Assembly (NCBI GenBank): GCA_035457105.1
Contig: DATIBX010000836.1
Coordinates: 1-64,000 of the forward strand
DNA from: PSRF01 sp035457105
GTDB lineage: Bacteria; Acidobacteriota; Blastocatellia; Pyrinomonadales; Pyrinomonadaceae
Reading direction: 5' to 3'
DNA length: 64,000 nt
In this document: one piece after another, positions 1 to 7,563 of the stretch
Layout of the letters: each line of letters opens with the position of its first letter
How positions within the stretch are numbered: the first letter of the stretch is position 1
The notes under the pieces: model-generated
What the model saw: only the letters and a program-made list of their open reading frames with translations
Database searches by the model: none
What the model was told of the DNA's origin: nothing
Position numbers and translations under genes: made by a program

Positions 1-75
1 GCGCTTTTTAGGACCCTTTCCGTAGTCGAGCCTTGGTCTTATAACAAAGCGCCGCCAGGCCGGCGCACTCCAAGG
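1..75. repeat. REP-A palindromic repeat, pair cut by window edge
   Basis: Positions 46-75 hold one copy of a GC-rich repeat with core GCGCCGCCAGGCCGGCGCAC followed by TCCAA. The first nine bases (GCGCTTTTT) look like the inner end of an opposing copy, so this would be an inverted pair with a spacer of about 36 bases. The copy ends at position 75 and the purH stop codon begins at 76, so it abuts the gene. The same family recurs near 2.8, 33.3, 40.5, 41.1 and 45.5 kb. Confidence 0.75.
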
Positions 76-1650
76 TCAATGCCTAAAATGACGTATACCA
101 GTAAATACCATAGCCAGTCCATGTTCGTTCGCGGCCGCAATCACTTCTTCATCCCTCACCGAGCCACCGGGCTGAATGATGGCCGTGATCCCACTTTTTG
201 CAGCTTCGTCGACACCGTCCCGAAAGGGAAAAAAGGCGTCGGAAGCGAGTACGGAGCCGGCTATTGGTAGTTGGGCTCTCATCGCGCCTATTTTGACCGA
301 ATCGACTCGCGACATCTGGCCCGCACCAACCCCGACGGTTTGCCCCTCAATTGCGTAAACAATTGCGTTCGACTTGGTATGTTTGCAGACGATCCATGCA
401 AATAGGAGTGCGTTCAATTCAGCGTCGGTGGGTTGCCGGGCTGTCACCACCTTAAGCTGCGATCTTTCAAGCTTATGATTGTCGCGGCTCTGTACCAGCA
501 CGCCGCCGCTGATTTGACGGTACTCGAGGCCCGCTGGCTGTTCCACGGAAGACATCTTGAGGACACGAAGATTTTTCTTTTTTTGTAGAGTTTCGAGAGC
601 CGCCGGATCATAGTCTGGCGCAATAATAACTTCCGTAAAAATCTTAGCCGCCTCACTGGCTGCCTCTTCGTCGAGCTTGCGATTGAAAGCGACTATGCCA
701 CCAAACGCCGATACGGGATCTGTCGCCAGCGCCCTCTTGTAGCTCTCCGCGAGTGTTGGGCCCAACCCGACACCTGCCGGATTGGTATGTTTAATGATGG
801 CGCAAGCAGGCTGTGAGAAATCACAAACAAGTTGCCATGCGGCATCAGCGTCAACGTAGTTGTTGAAGGACATTTCTTTGCCCGAGAGGAGCTGCGCGTT
901 TGCGAGACCGCTCACACAATCTTCCGGGTTCATTTTGGAGTCAGTGCGATACAACGCTGCAGTCTGATGAGGATTCTCGCCGTATCTCAGATCAGAGACT
1001 TTGTTCAAACCGATCGTAGTCTTCGCCGGCAACAGTTCTTGTGGCTGTTCGTCGAAGAATTCGGCGATAGTTCGATCGTAAGTTGCGGTCTGTTGAAACG
1101 CCTCCGCAGCCAGTGCTCTTCGCAGGTGGAGGGTTGTTGAGCCGCCGTTCGTCCGTAGCTCTGCAAGCACTCGTTCGTACGACTTGGGACTTGAAAGGAC
1201 GACGACGTCGTTGAAGTTCTTTGCGGCCGAGCGAATCATGGATGGTCCACCGATATCGATCTGCTCAATTGCTTCGGATTCGGTGACGCCAGGTCGAGAG
1301 ATGGTCTCGCCAAACGGGTAAAGGTTGACCACCACCAGATCGATCGGTTCTATCCCATGCTCGGCCATGGCAGCAACGTGAGACGGATTCTCTCGTTGGC
1401 CTAGAAGCCCGCCATGTACGCGAGGGTGGAGAGTCTTGACTCGACCATCCATCATCTCTGGGAATCCAGTCAAGTCTGAAATATCACGTACTTTAACGCC
1501 AGCCTCACGAAGATTCTTAGCGGTTCCACCCGTACTGATGATCTCGACACCAAAGGACTGCAGCGCTTGCGCAAATTCGACGATGCCAGCCTTGTTCGAC
1601 ACGCTTAGCAAAGCTCTTTTAATGGGCTTCAGGTTTGTTTCACTGTTCAT
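76..1650 (-). CDS. purH: Bifunctional AICAR formyltransferase / IMP cyclohydrolase
   Basis: This enzyme catalyses the last two steps of IMP synthesis in the cytoplasm: formylation of AICAR with 10-formyl-THF, then ring closure. The 524-residue length is normal for the family. The N-terminal MGS-like cyclohydrolase domain (about residues 10-150) has STGGTA at 39-44 and MMDGRVKTLHPRVHGG at 66-81. The C-terminal formyltransferase domain contains the KHTNPAG signature near 287-293. The ATG at 1650 is the only sensible start because the family begins just before the KRALLSVSNK strand. It is a lone gene here; purA lies 15 kb away. A REP-A repeat touches its stop codon. Confidence 0.97.
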   Translation of the reverse strand: MNSETNLKPIKRALLSVSNKAGIVEFAQALQSFGVEIISTGGTAKNLREAGVKVRDISDLTGFPEMMDGRVKTLHPRVHGGLLGQRENPSHVAAMAEHGIEPIDLVVVNLYPFGETISRPGVTESEAIEQIDIGGPSMIRSAAKNFNDVVVLSSPKSYERVLAELRTNGGSTTLHLRRALAAEAFQQTATYDRTIAEFFDEQPQELLPAKTTIGLNKVSDLRYGENPHQTAALYRTDSKMNPEDCVSGLANAQLLSGKEMSFNNYVDADAAWQLVCDFSQPACAIIKHTNPAGVGLGPTLAESYKRALATDPVSAFGGIVAFNRKLDEEAASEAAKIFTEVIIAPDYDPAALETLQKKKNLRVLKMSSVEQPAGLEYRQISGGVLVQSRDNHKLERSQLKVVTARQPTDAELNALLFAWIVCKHTKSNAIVYAIEGQTVGVGAGQMSRVDSVKIGAMRAQLPIAGSVLASDAFFPFRDGVDEAAKSGITAIIQPGGSVRDEEVIAAANEHGLAMVFTGIRHFRH

Positions 1651-1795
1651 TTCGGTGATTTTAAGTTTGTTATGACAATGGCTAGATTGAACGGATGCAG
1701 TGTATTAAGTTGAGGAGATTGATTCAACTGTACGGTACCGCGACCGCCCGTCGGAATGACCTCCTCAACTTTAAGTCCAGAAAGCTAAAGAGCCT

Positions 1796-2084
1796 TTTGC
1801 AAAATCCCTCTCATTCTCCCCGAGCTTCAGCTCGGGGTAAGTGAGTTATCAATTTGCGGGAACCGTTTTAACGGTTTCAGGTGGCGCCCAGTTTATTCAT
1901 CTCCACCGCCTATCGATTCGAGCTCTAAAGATTAGTTATTAACACCGGAGCACGACGATTCCGCCCCGCTAAATTTCTGCCGATCTATTGCTTGTGCCTA
2001 ATAAACCGTTCAAACGGTTCTTCGACTCGCAGTCGCCGTGAACCCCGAGCTGAAACTCAGGGAGAATGAGAGGGATTTTTGCAA
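1796..2084. repeat. 289-bp nested inverted-repeat element (MITE-like)
   Basis: Arms of about 43 bp at 1796-1838 and 2041-2084 are inverted copies with few mismatches, both containing TGCAAAA(A)TCCCTCTCATTCTCC. Each arm carries its own hairpin (left CCCCGAGC-TTCA-GCTCGGGG at 1819-1838). Inside lie two further palindromes, AACCGTTTTAACGGTT near 1861 and AACCGTTCAAACGGTT near 2003. No convincing ORF is present. The size and architecture resemble a non-autonomous mobile element, but no target-site duplication could be confirmed by eye. Confidence 0.7.
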
Positions 2085-2121
2085 GCGGTTCTAAAGCATG
2101 TCACACCCAATAAGGCAGATC

Positions 2122-2778
2122 TCATTTTCCTGCCAGCAGAGCATAGTATCCGGTGATCCCGTTCAAAACATATTGAACCGCAAGCGCCGCCAGCACGATT
2201 CCCATTACGCGCGTCGCAATGTGGACTCCTCCCTCGCCCAGTAGTTTTATCAACCTCGAACCCAACAGTAGCGCGACGAAGGAAACAAAAAAGACAACTG
2301 CGATTGCAATACCGACCGCCATCAACTTGCGCATGTCGCCGGTAGCCTGGGAGGTAAGCAACAAGATCGTAGCGATGGTGCCTGGTCCAGACAGCAGAGG
2401 CATGGCGAGCGGGAATACTGAGATGTCATGGCCCACGGACTGCTGTTCCGTCGGCTCAGGCGCCTGCAACCCACCACGTTGACCAAAGAGCATGGGCATC
2501 GCAGCGCCGAACAAGAGAATGCCGCCGCTAATAGAAAATGCATGGACAGTGACGCCGAGATATGAAAGGACTGCACGGCCGGCGATCAGGAAGAAGAACG
2601 CAACGCCGAAGGCAATTAATACAGCGCGTAACATAATCCTTCTCTGTTGAGCGGGGGTTTCCTCTTTTGTTAAGCCCACAAAAATTGGGACGACGCCGGG
2701 TGGATCGACGACGACCAGTAGAGTCACGAAAGCGGCGAGTCCGAATCTGAGGAAGTCCTGATCCACGGTGCGCAACAA
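2122..2778 (-). CDS. MarC family integral membrane protein
   Basis: This is a 218-residue, strongly hydrophobic protein of the MarC/UPF0056 family. The segment TLLVVVDPPGVVPIFVGLT near residues 19-37 is the family's signature first loop, and about six membrane segments follow, ending with VLNGITGYY. MarC proteins are inner-membrane proteins whose transported substrate is not established; the old link to multiple antibiotic resistance in E. coli was not upheld. The TTG at 2778 has no clear ribosome-binding site; a GTG at 2766 would remove four residues and is equally plausible. A REP-A cluster lies just upstream. Confidence 0.85.
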   Translation of the reverse strand: MLRTVDQDFLRFGLAAFVTLLVVVDPPGVVPIFVGLTKEETPAQQRRIMLRAVLIAFGVAFFFLIAGRAVLSYLGVTVHAFSISGGILLFGAAMPMLFGQRGGLQAPEPTEQQSVGHDISVFPLAMPLLSGPGTIATILLLTSQATGDMRKLMAVGIAIAVVFFVSFVALLLGSRLIKLLGEGGVHIATRVMGIVLAALAVQYVLNGITGYYALLAGK

Positions 2779-2807
2779 TAGGCTTTAAGTATCGCGGTTG
2801 CAACAGC

Positions 2808-2967
2808 TTTGGAGTGCGTCGGCCCGGCGACGCTTTTAAAAACGTTTCGACGAGTGAAGTCTCGGTTGTAAGAAAGCGCGGCGACGGCCTGGCGCCGCTT
2901 GGTTATAACTGAGACTTCACTAATCGAACTGCCTAAAAAGCGCCGCCAGGCCGTCGCACTCCAAAGG
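2808..2967. repeat. Nested REP-A cluster
   Basis: Inverted REP-A copies occupy 2808-2837 (GGAGTGCGTCGGCCCGGCG core) and 2936-2966. Between them lies a second palindrome whose arms GTGAAGTCTC and GAGACTTCAC enclose a further REP-like core (GCGGCGACGGCCTGGCGCCG, about 2879-2898). The whole would fold into a hairpin within a hairpin. It fills the space upstream of marC. Confidence 0.75.
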
Positions 2968-3067
2968 ATCACGAATATGTAATAAATAGAAAATGACCTT
3001 ATCACGCAAATGTGGAGTGCGGCACGATAGTGGCTGGTAAATGGTAGCAGGACATGGAGGTGAGATT

Positions 3068-3163
3068 ATGAGATCGACGATACTTCGACAAATAATCAGC
3101 TTAATCTTCAGTGCCCTCGTGATCGTGGGCTTCGTGCTGTTAGCAGGAACGGCAGCATTGTAG
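3068..3163 (+). CDS. Small hydrophobic membrane peptide, 31 residues
   Basis: A 31-codon ORF starts at an ATG preceded by a good ribosome-binding site (GGAGGTGAG, five bases upstream). The product has a basic start (MRSTILRQ), then one hydrophobic stretch of about 20 residues (ISLIFSALVIVGFVLLAG) and stops after AALAAL-like small residues, so it is predicted to be a single-pass membrane peptide. A hairpin follows at 3173-3215. No family is recognised. It could be a small membrane-complex subunit or a type I toxin-like peptide; nothing in the sequence decides between them. Confidence 0.5.
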   Translation: MRSTILRQIISLIFSALVIVGFVLLAGTAAL

Positions 3164-3172
3164 GCTCACATC

Positions 3173-3215
3173 GGCTTCGTACTTGTTCCTGCCTGCATGG
3201 TCCAGGTACGAAGCC
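3173..3215. terminator. Hairpin between small peptide and MFS gene
   Basis: A 10-bp perfect stem, GGCTTCGTAC pairing with GTACGAAGCC, encloses 23 bases. It lies between convergent genes, so it could end transcription from either side. There is no T-run, so its role as an intrinsic terminator is uncertain. Confidence 0.4.
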
Positions 3216-3221
3216 TCACTC

Positions 3222-4700
3222 TTAATCCCTTTGAACTTCGTCCCAGATTAACGTGTGTCTAGTCTCCTTTAGCATCAATGAGCCAACGACGAAAGTTATC
3301 AAAGCTACGATGATGGGATAGTAGAGTCCGGCGTAGATATTTCCTGTTTTAGCTATTACCGAGAGACCAATGACTGGGAGCAGGCCGCCAAAGACGCCAT
3401 TCCCGATGTGATAGGGTAACGACAGCGCCGTGTATCTGATCTTTGCCGGAAAGGCCTCAACCAGATAAGCGGCAATCGGACCATAGACCATGGTCACAAA
3501 CACAACCTGGATAAAGACAAGGCAAATCAATTTCCATGCGGTCGGGTTAGTCAGCAGCAAGCCAATACTTTGGAACGGCAAGACCTCCTTAGCGGGCTGA
3601 GCAGTGCCACTCACTATGGTCTGAGGGACGAGGCTAATCGCCCCCGTAATTGGATTTTTTTGCGAGATAGCCGTCACCACCTCCGAGCCTGCTACCCGCT
3701 GCATCATTTGATAGATCGGAATGTACGAAACTGCAGCAAGCAGACACCCAATCATCATGATTCGCTTCCGCCCAAGGCGATCTGAAAGCGCTCCGAAGAA
3801 AACGAAAAGTGGCATCGCCAACAGCAATGCAATCGCCACTATATAGTTGGCCGATCTTCCGTTTACCTTCAAAATGGTTTGTAAGTAGAAGAGGGCGTAG
3901 AACTGACCGGTGTACCAAACAACTCCCTGACCTGCCGTCGCTCCGAACAGTGAAATGAGTACCAGTTTTAAGTTGGACCACTGAGTAAAAGCTTCTTTCA
4001 GAGGCTTAGCAGAGGTCATACCCGAGCTCTTGATTTGCTGGAAGATAGGCGACTCTTTCATGCGGATCCGAATATAAAGAGACACTCCAACCAGAACTAT
4101 CGAGATGACAAAGGGAACTCTCCAACCCCATGAGGAGAATGTGCTGGCGCTCATCGAATTTTGGACCACGAGGATCACCACCAGTGAAATGAACAGTCCC
4201 AGTGTGGCTGTGATCTGAATGAAGCTGGTATAAAACCCGCGGCGAGCGTCTGGTACGTGTTCGGCTACGTACACCGCTGCACCACCATATTCACCACCGA
4301 GAGCCAGACCTTGCAGAACACGAATAAGTAGCAACGCTATTGGTGCGAAAATCCCGATGGAGTTGTAGGTGGGTAGAAAACCGATCGCGGCAGTTGCTCC
4401 CCCCATTATCAGGAGTGTGACCAGGAAAGCATACTTTCGTCCCACCAGGTCGCCGATTCTGCCAAAGAAGAGTGCTCCGAATGGTCTAACGACAAACCCG
4501 ACCGCAAAGGTGGAAAGGTAAGCAATCAGGGCAAGCGTGTCGTTTCCCGCGGGGTAGAAGAGAGGCGAAATCGTTGTTGCCAAACTTCCGAAGATGTAGA
4601 AGTCGTACCACTCGATCATGGTGCCGACGGCGGAAGCAGCAATTACCTGCCAGATTCTATAATCATACGTTGAGCGCGAGGCCGCGTAATTTGTCGTCAT
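3222..4700 (-). CDS. MFS transporter, metabolite:H+ symporter type
   Basis: A 12-helix secondary transporter of about 492 residues. Early helices contain GTMIEWYDFYIFGSLA, typical of the MHS (ProP/ShiA/KgtP-like) subfamily, and the loop between helices 2 and 3 has GRIGDLVGRKYAF, the MFS signature; a second DRLGRKR copy lies in the second half. The likely substrate is a small organic acid, osmolyte or other proton-coupled solute; specificity cannot be read. An upstream GTG/ATG-type start at 4724 lies inside a REP-B repeat; the ATG at 4700 with GGAG five bases upstream is preferred. The loop before helix 9 is unusually long (about 50 residues, TAISQKNPITG region). Confidence 0.88.
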   Translation of the reverse strand: MTTNYAASRSTYDYRIWQVIAASAVGTMIEWYDFYIFGSLATTISPLFYPAGNDTLALIAYLSTFAVGFVVRPFGALFFGRIGDLVGRKYAFLVTLLIMGGATAAIGFLPTYNSIGIFAPIALLLIRVLQGLALGGEYGGAAVYVAEHVPDARRGFYTSFIQITATLGLFISLVVILVVQNSMSASTFSSWGWRVPFVISIVLVGVSLYIRIRMKESPIFQQIKSSGMTSAKPLKEAFTQWSNLKLVLISLFGATAGQGVVWYTGQFYALFYLQTILKVNGRSANYIVAIALLLAMPLFVFFGALSDRLGRKRIMMIGCLLAAVSYIPIYQMMQRVAGSEVVTAISQKNPITGAISLVPQTIVSGTAQPAKEVLPFQSIGLLLTNPTAWKLICLVFIQVVFVTMVYGPIAAYLVEAFPAKIRYTALSLPYHIGNGVFGGLLPVIGLSVIAKTGNIYAGLYYPIIVALITFVVGSLMLKETRHTLIWDEVQRD

Positions 4701-4710
4701 GTTCTCCAGT

Positions 4711-4745
4711 TGTAGGGGCGCCACTCCGTGGGCGCCCCACCTACA
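4711..4745. repeat. REP-B hairpin
   Basis: TGTAGGGGCGCCACTCCGTG runs into GGCGCCCCACCTACA, giving a perfect-ended hairpin about ten bases upstream of the MFS start codon. The same unit occurs near 29.4-29.55 kb and at 49.8 kb. Confidence 0.8.
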
Positions 4746-4779
4746 TTTCTCAGCTCCAGCGGGATTAGAAAGTGAACCG

Positions 4780-5472
4780 TTAGTGATCGCCAGATTTCCG
4801 AGATACCGTCTGCTGCTCTCTCCGAATCTGCATCAGAATTTCGTAATACCGCCATTCAGGCGGAGCGTTTGGCTCTCCATAGTGATCGGGCTTCAGAATG
4901 AGATCGCCTGTTTGCAAGAGTACTTTCCTGACAGCCTCGTTTTGCCTCACCTTTTCTCGAGTTGCCGCGACGATTAATTGATAGTGCTTTCCAGGCTTGA
5001 GCGAACGATAGGGAAATCTTTTTCCTTCGAAGGTGGCCCATTCAATTCCGAGTTGTTTCATATTTTCCTCGGCGAGCGTGCCAGCCCGTTTTGCTTCGAA
5101 AGCTGTTAGTTGTGCTACTTGAGCGCGAGTATATTTCCAAGTCACACCTTTGCACCTGGGATCTGAAGGCCCTTCCGGATACAGCATCATTTGCCAGAAT
5201 CCCTCGAGACTTGCATAAGGTTTGCCGCGAAAGGTAAATGGCGTTGCTGCAAAGTTCGAGAGCAGTCCGAGTTCGTTCCGTTTCGAGAGTATAACTTCAC
5301 CTGGTCCAGCCTCCTGCGGGAGTATTTCCCAATCCGGTTTAGCTGGATCAATTATTGGCGCCCACCAATGAGCTGGATACTGAGAGCTTTGCTTGATGGC
5401 AGACTCTTGAGAAAAGGTCTTCCAGGGTACGAATACGAGCAAGGTTGTTAGACCGACCAGGAAGATCCTCAT
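4780..5472 (-). CDS. Exported NADAR-like domain protein
   Basis: A 230-residue protein with an N-terminal signal peptide (MRIFLVGLTTLLVFVPWKTFSQ). From about residue 70 it resembles the NADAR/YbiA fold: LLSNFAATPFTFRGKPY, then a conserved Glu in SLEGFW, and near the C-terminus LLQTGDLILKPDH followed by an Arg/Glu-rich end. Characterised NADAR proteins are cytosolic N-glycosidases acting on riboflavin intermediates or removing ADP-ribose from nucleic acid, so a secretion signal is unexpected. The assignment rests on motif resemblance and is moderate; the gene stands alone, convergent with nothing nearby. Confidence 0.6.
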   Translation of the reverse strand: MRIFLVGLTTLLVFVPWKTFSQESAIKQSSQYPAHWWAPIIDPAKPDWEILPQEAGPGEVILSKRNELGLLSNFAATPFTFRGKPYASLEGFWQMMLYPEGPSDPRCKGVTWKYTRAQVAQLTAFEAKRAGTLAEENMKQLGIEWATFEGKRFPYRSLKPGKHYQLIVAATREKVRQNEAVRKVLLQTGDLILKPDHYGEPNAPPEWRYYEILMQIRREQQTVSRKSGDH

Positions 5473-5505
5473 TCTGGGGTTTGTACTTTGAGGGTTTTTA
5501 GCTGA

Positions 5506-5672
5506 GTAAGATTAACAATTCTCAACTATCCAATATCAAATCTTACTCATTTGACATTGGATATTTGATATTTAAGAATTTCCAGGTGGTAGTTCGGTAT
5601 AGTTAATAATTCTCAACTGTCCAATATCAATTCTTACTTCATTTGATATTGGATATTTACGAATTTCTAGTA
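5506..5672. repeat. Two tandem AT-rich palindromes
   Basis: Two near-identical units of about 75 bp (about 5509-5582 and 5599-5671) each read AATTCTCAACT(A/G)TCCAATATC, then a short spacer, then GATATTGGATATTT or a variant. Each unit can form a hairpin through CCAATATCAA and TTGATATTGG. They fill the gap between two minus-strand genes. Confidence 0.7.
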
Positions 5673-5703
5673 GAGCAAAGCCCAAAGCCCAAAGCCCTAC
5701 GCT

Positions 5704-7170
5704 CTACTGATTCTGCGTCGTACCTTTCATCTCTTTCATCGGCATTTGGAGTCGGCCGTCTGCGCCGCTGGTAAGGGCGAGAAATGCCGAGTCCTGACGA
5801 ACAGAATCAAACACGGCATCAACTCGTGCTTCCATCATCTCTTTAGCTCGAACTGCTTGATACCGCTCGTAACGGAAGAAGTGTCGTTGTAAGAGAGCAA
5901 GCGCTTCTTTCTTGTGTCCTGTTTGCGCATAAATCGCCGCCAGGTTGTACGAAGCCGGCAGCAGGCCGCGATTGGTGCGCGCAATTCTTAACGCTTCGTC
6001 TCCATGACCCGATGCGGCCATAAAAACTGCGGCAAATACCAGGTTGTATGGATCTTTAGGATCGAGGGCCAACGCCTTTTGCGTGTAGGCGTTACCTTGG
6101 TCAAGATCGCCTTCTGAATTCCAATAGACGGCGAGATTCCGATAGGCCAGTGCCAACGGAAACTCTGCGACCGACTGCTCCATCAACGAAAGACCTTTCT
6201 TGAATTGGCCCTCATGGATCGTCATCTTTCCTAGACCATGAAGGGCAACGGCGCGAGCAATCGCGTCTGCGGGCATATTTAGAATCACTTCGAAGGTTGT
6301 TCTCGCCCTTTCCCATTGTCCGGTGTGATGACGATAAAGCTCGCCAAGGTAGCGTAACGGTGTCGGATCGGCCGGATCCATATGGCGAGCACGGGTATAG
6401 AACTTTTCAGCTACGACGTAACGTTCCGCAATCTCGGCTCGCAATCCCTGGCGCATAACGTTCTCTATCGCCGCGCTCTGGATTCGATCAAAAACAGGCG
6501 TCATTTCTGGAATAATACCAACATCCTGTACGCCCAGTTTTTTAAGTTCCTTGGTTGCGTCCTTAGCCTTCTTTGGGAAGAGGCACTTTTGCTCGGCGAC
6601 GGTTTTGAGCGCTTCAATTGCGCTGGAATTGTCGCCTGCTTTGGCTTTCTCTTTTCCAGTCTTAAGTTGCTGGTCCAGCGTAGCCTCGCGTTGTTTCATC
6701 TCGCCATCAACAATTTTCTCAACTTGATCGACCTTCAACTTGCCGCCGGTGTTTTCGAGTTTCTTAATGACAGAGCCATCGCCGTTCGCGAGCACTGCGA
6801 CCGGGAGTTTTGAGTCGCCGATGATGTCTTTCAATTCGGCTGTCTTTGCGTCGGCAACCGACATCGTTACGCACTGCGCTGAATACAACGTAAGTAGACG
6901 CGAAGATCGCAGGCTCGAGTTCTTCAGTTCATCATTAGAAGCCGGAAACCAATAGAGCGTCATCCCCTTGACACTCGACGTGCCGTTTTTTCCGTCCCAG
7001 ATTTTCCAGGGTACATGATAGACAGGCACAACTGGTCCACCGTTACCGCCACCACCACCGACTCCCCCGGTCCCGCCGCCGCCTCCGCCGCCACAGGTGG
7101 CCCAAACCGGCGACACCGCAAAAATAACGATCAGGAGACTGGCGAGTACTCGAGAGTGATGATTGTTCAT
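5704..7170 (-). CDS. Exported Gly-rich TPR protein
   Basis: A 488-residue protein with a signal peptide ending near VSPVWA, followed directly by a glycine tract of about 20 residues. Residues about 55-170 look like a thioredoxin-type fold without a CxxC pair (LYWFPASNDELK start, PVAVLANGDGSV strand). The second half (about 220-460) is at least five tetratricopeptide repeats, with ALALDPKDPYNLVFAA as a typical example. Such proteins usually act as periplasmic scaffolds; no catalytic site is seen. The start is taken at ATG 7170, with AAAGG eight bases upstream, rather than the GTG three codons earlier. No neighbour shares its orientation. Confidence 0.7.
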   Translation of the reverse strand: MNNHHSRVLASLLIVIFAVSPVWATCGGGGGGGTGGVGGGGGNGGPVVPVYHVPWKIWDGKNGTSSVKGMTLYWFPASNDELKNSSLRSSRLLTLYSAQCVTMSVADAKTAELKDIIGDSKLPVAVLANGDGSVIKKLENTGGKLKVDQVEKIVDGEMKQREATLDQQLKTGKEKAKAGDNSSAIEALKTVAEQKCLFPKKAKDATKELKKLGVQDVGIIPEMTPVFDRIQSAAIENVMRQGLRAEIAERYVVAEKFYTRARHMDPADPTPLRYLGELYRHHTGQWERARTTFEVILNMPADAIARAVALHGLGKMTIHEGQFKKGLSLMEQSVAEFPLALAYRNLAVYWNSEGDLDQGNAYTQKALALDPKDPYNLVFAAVFMAASGHGDEALRIARTNRGLLPASYNLAAIYAQTGHKKEALALLQRHFFRYERYQAVRAKEMMEARVDAVFDSVRQDSAFLALTSGADGRLQMPMKEMKGTTQNQ

Positions 7171-7179
7171 GTGAGACAC

Positions 7180-7563
7180 CTTTCTATAACAGGTACGCCT
7201 GACGCGAACCTTGAAGAATCCTGGTAATTGAACTTCGGGAGACTAACCTGTTTGGGAGCCCGTTATAGCACAACATACCCTTAACTAAACAGTTGAAAGC
7301 ATGTCTGGTCTCGCTACAATTTTGTGGTTAATAAAGGTATTTCGGGAGACTTTTCACCCCTGATTACTGTCCGACATGCTTAAAGCTTGTCGCACATTTA
7401 ACCTGGAGTTCTGTCAGCGTGCCCGGAGACTGGTCGCGGACACCTCTTACACAACTATTACCCTTTAATGTTTTACGCGATATAAGATTTACCGCATCTG
7501 TGGTTATATGTCTAAGTTCGCCGAGTCATGTCCGGCCACGTGTAAAGAGCCCGAGGAGACATC
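7180..7563. other. Divergent intergenic region
   Basis: This 384-bp gap separates the TPR gene and the radical SAM gene and must hold both promoters. Positions 7369-7391 contain GTCCGACATGCTTAAAGCTT followed by GTCG, a half-copy of the palindromic family found complete at 31.0 kb. No confident promoter or ORF is seen. Confidence 0.4.

Noticed and set aside
444..1140. Short ORFs on both strands inside purH
   Set aside because: Shadows of a complete and conserved gene.
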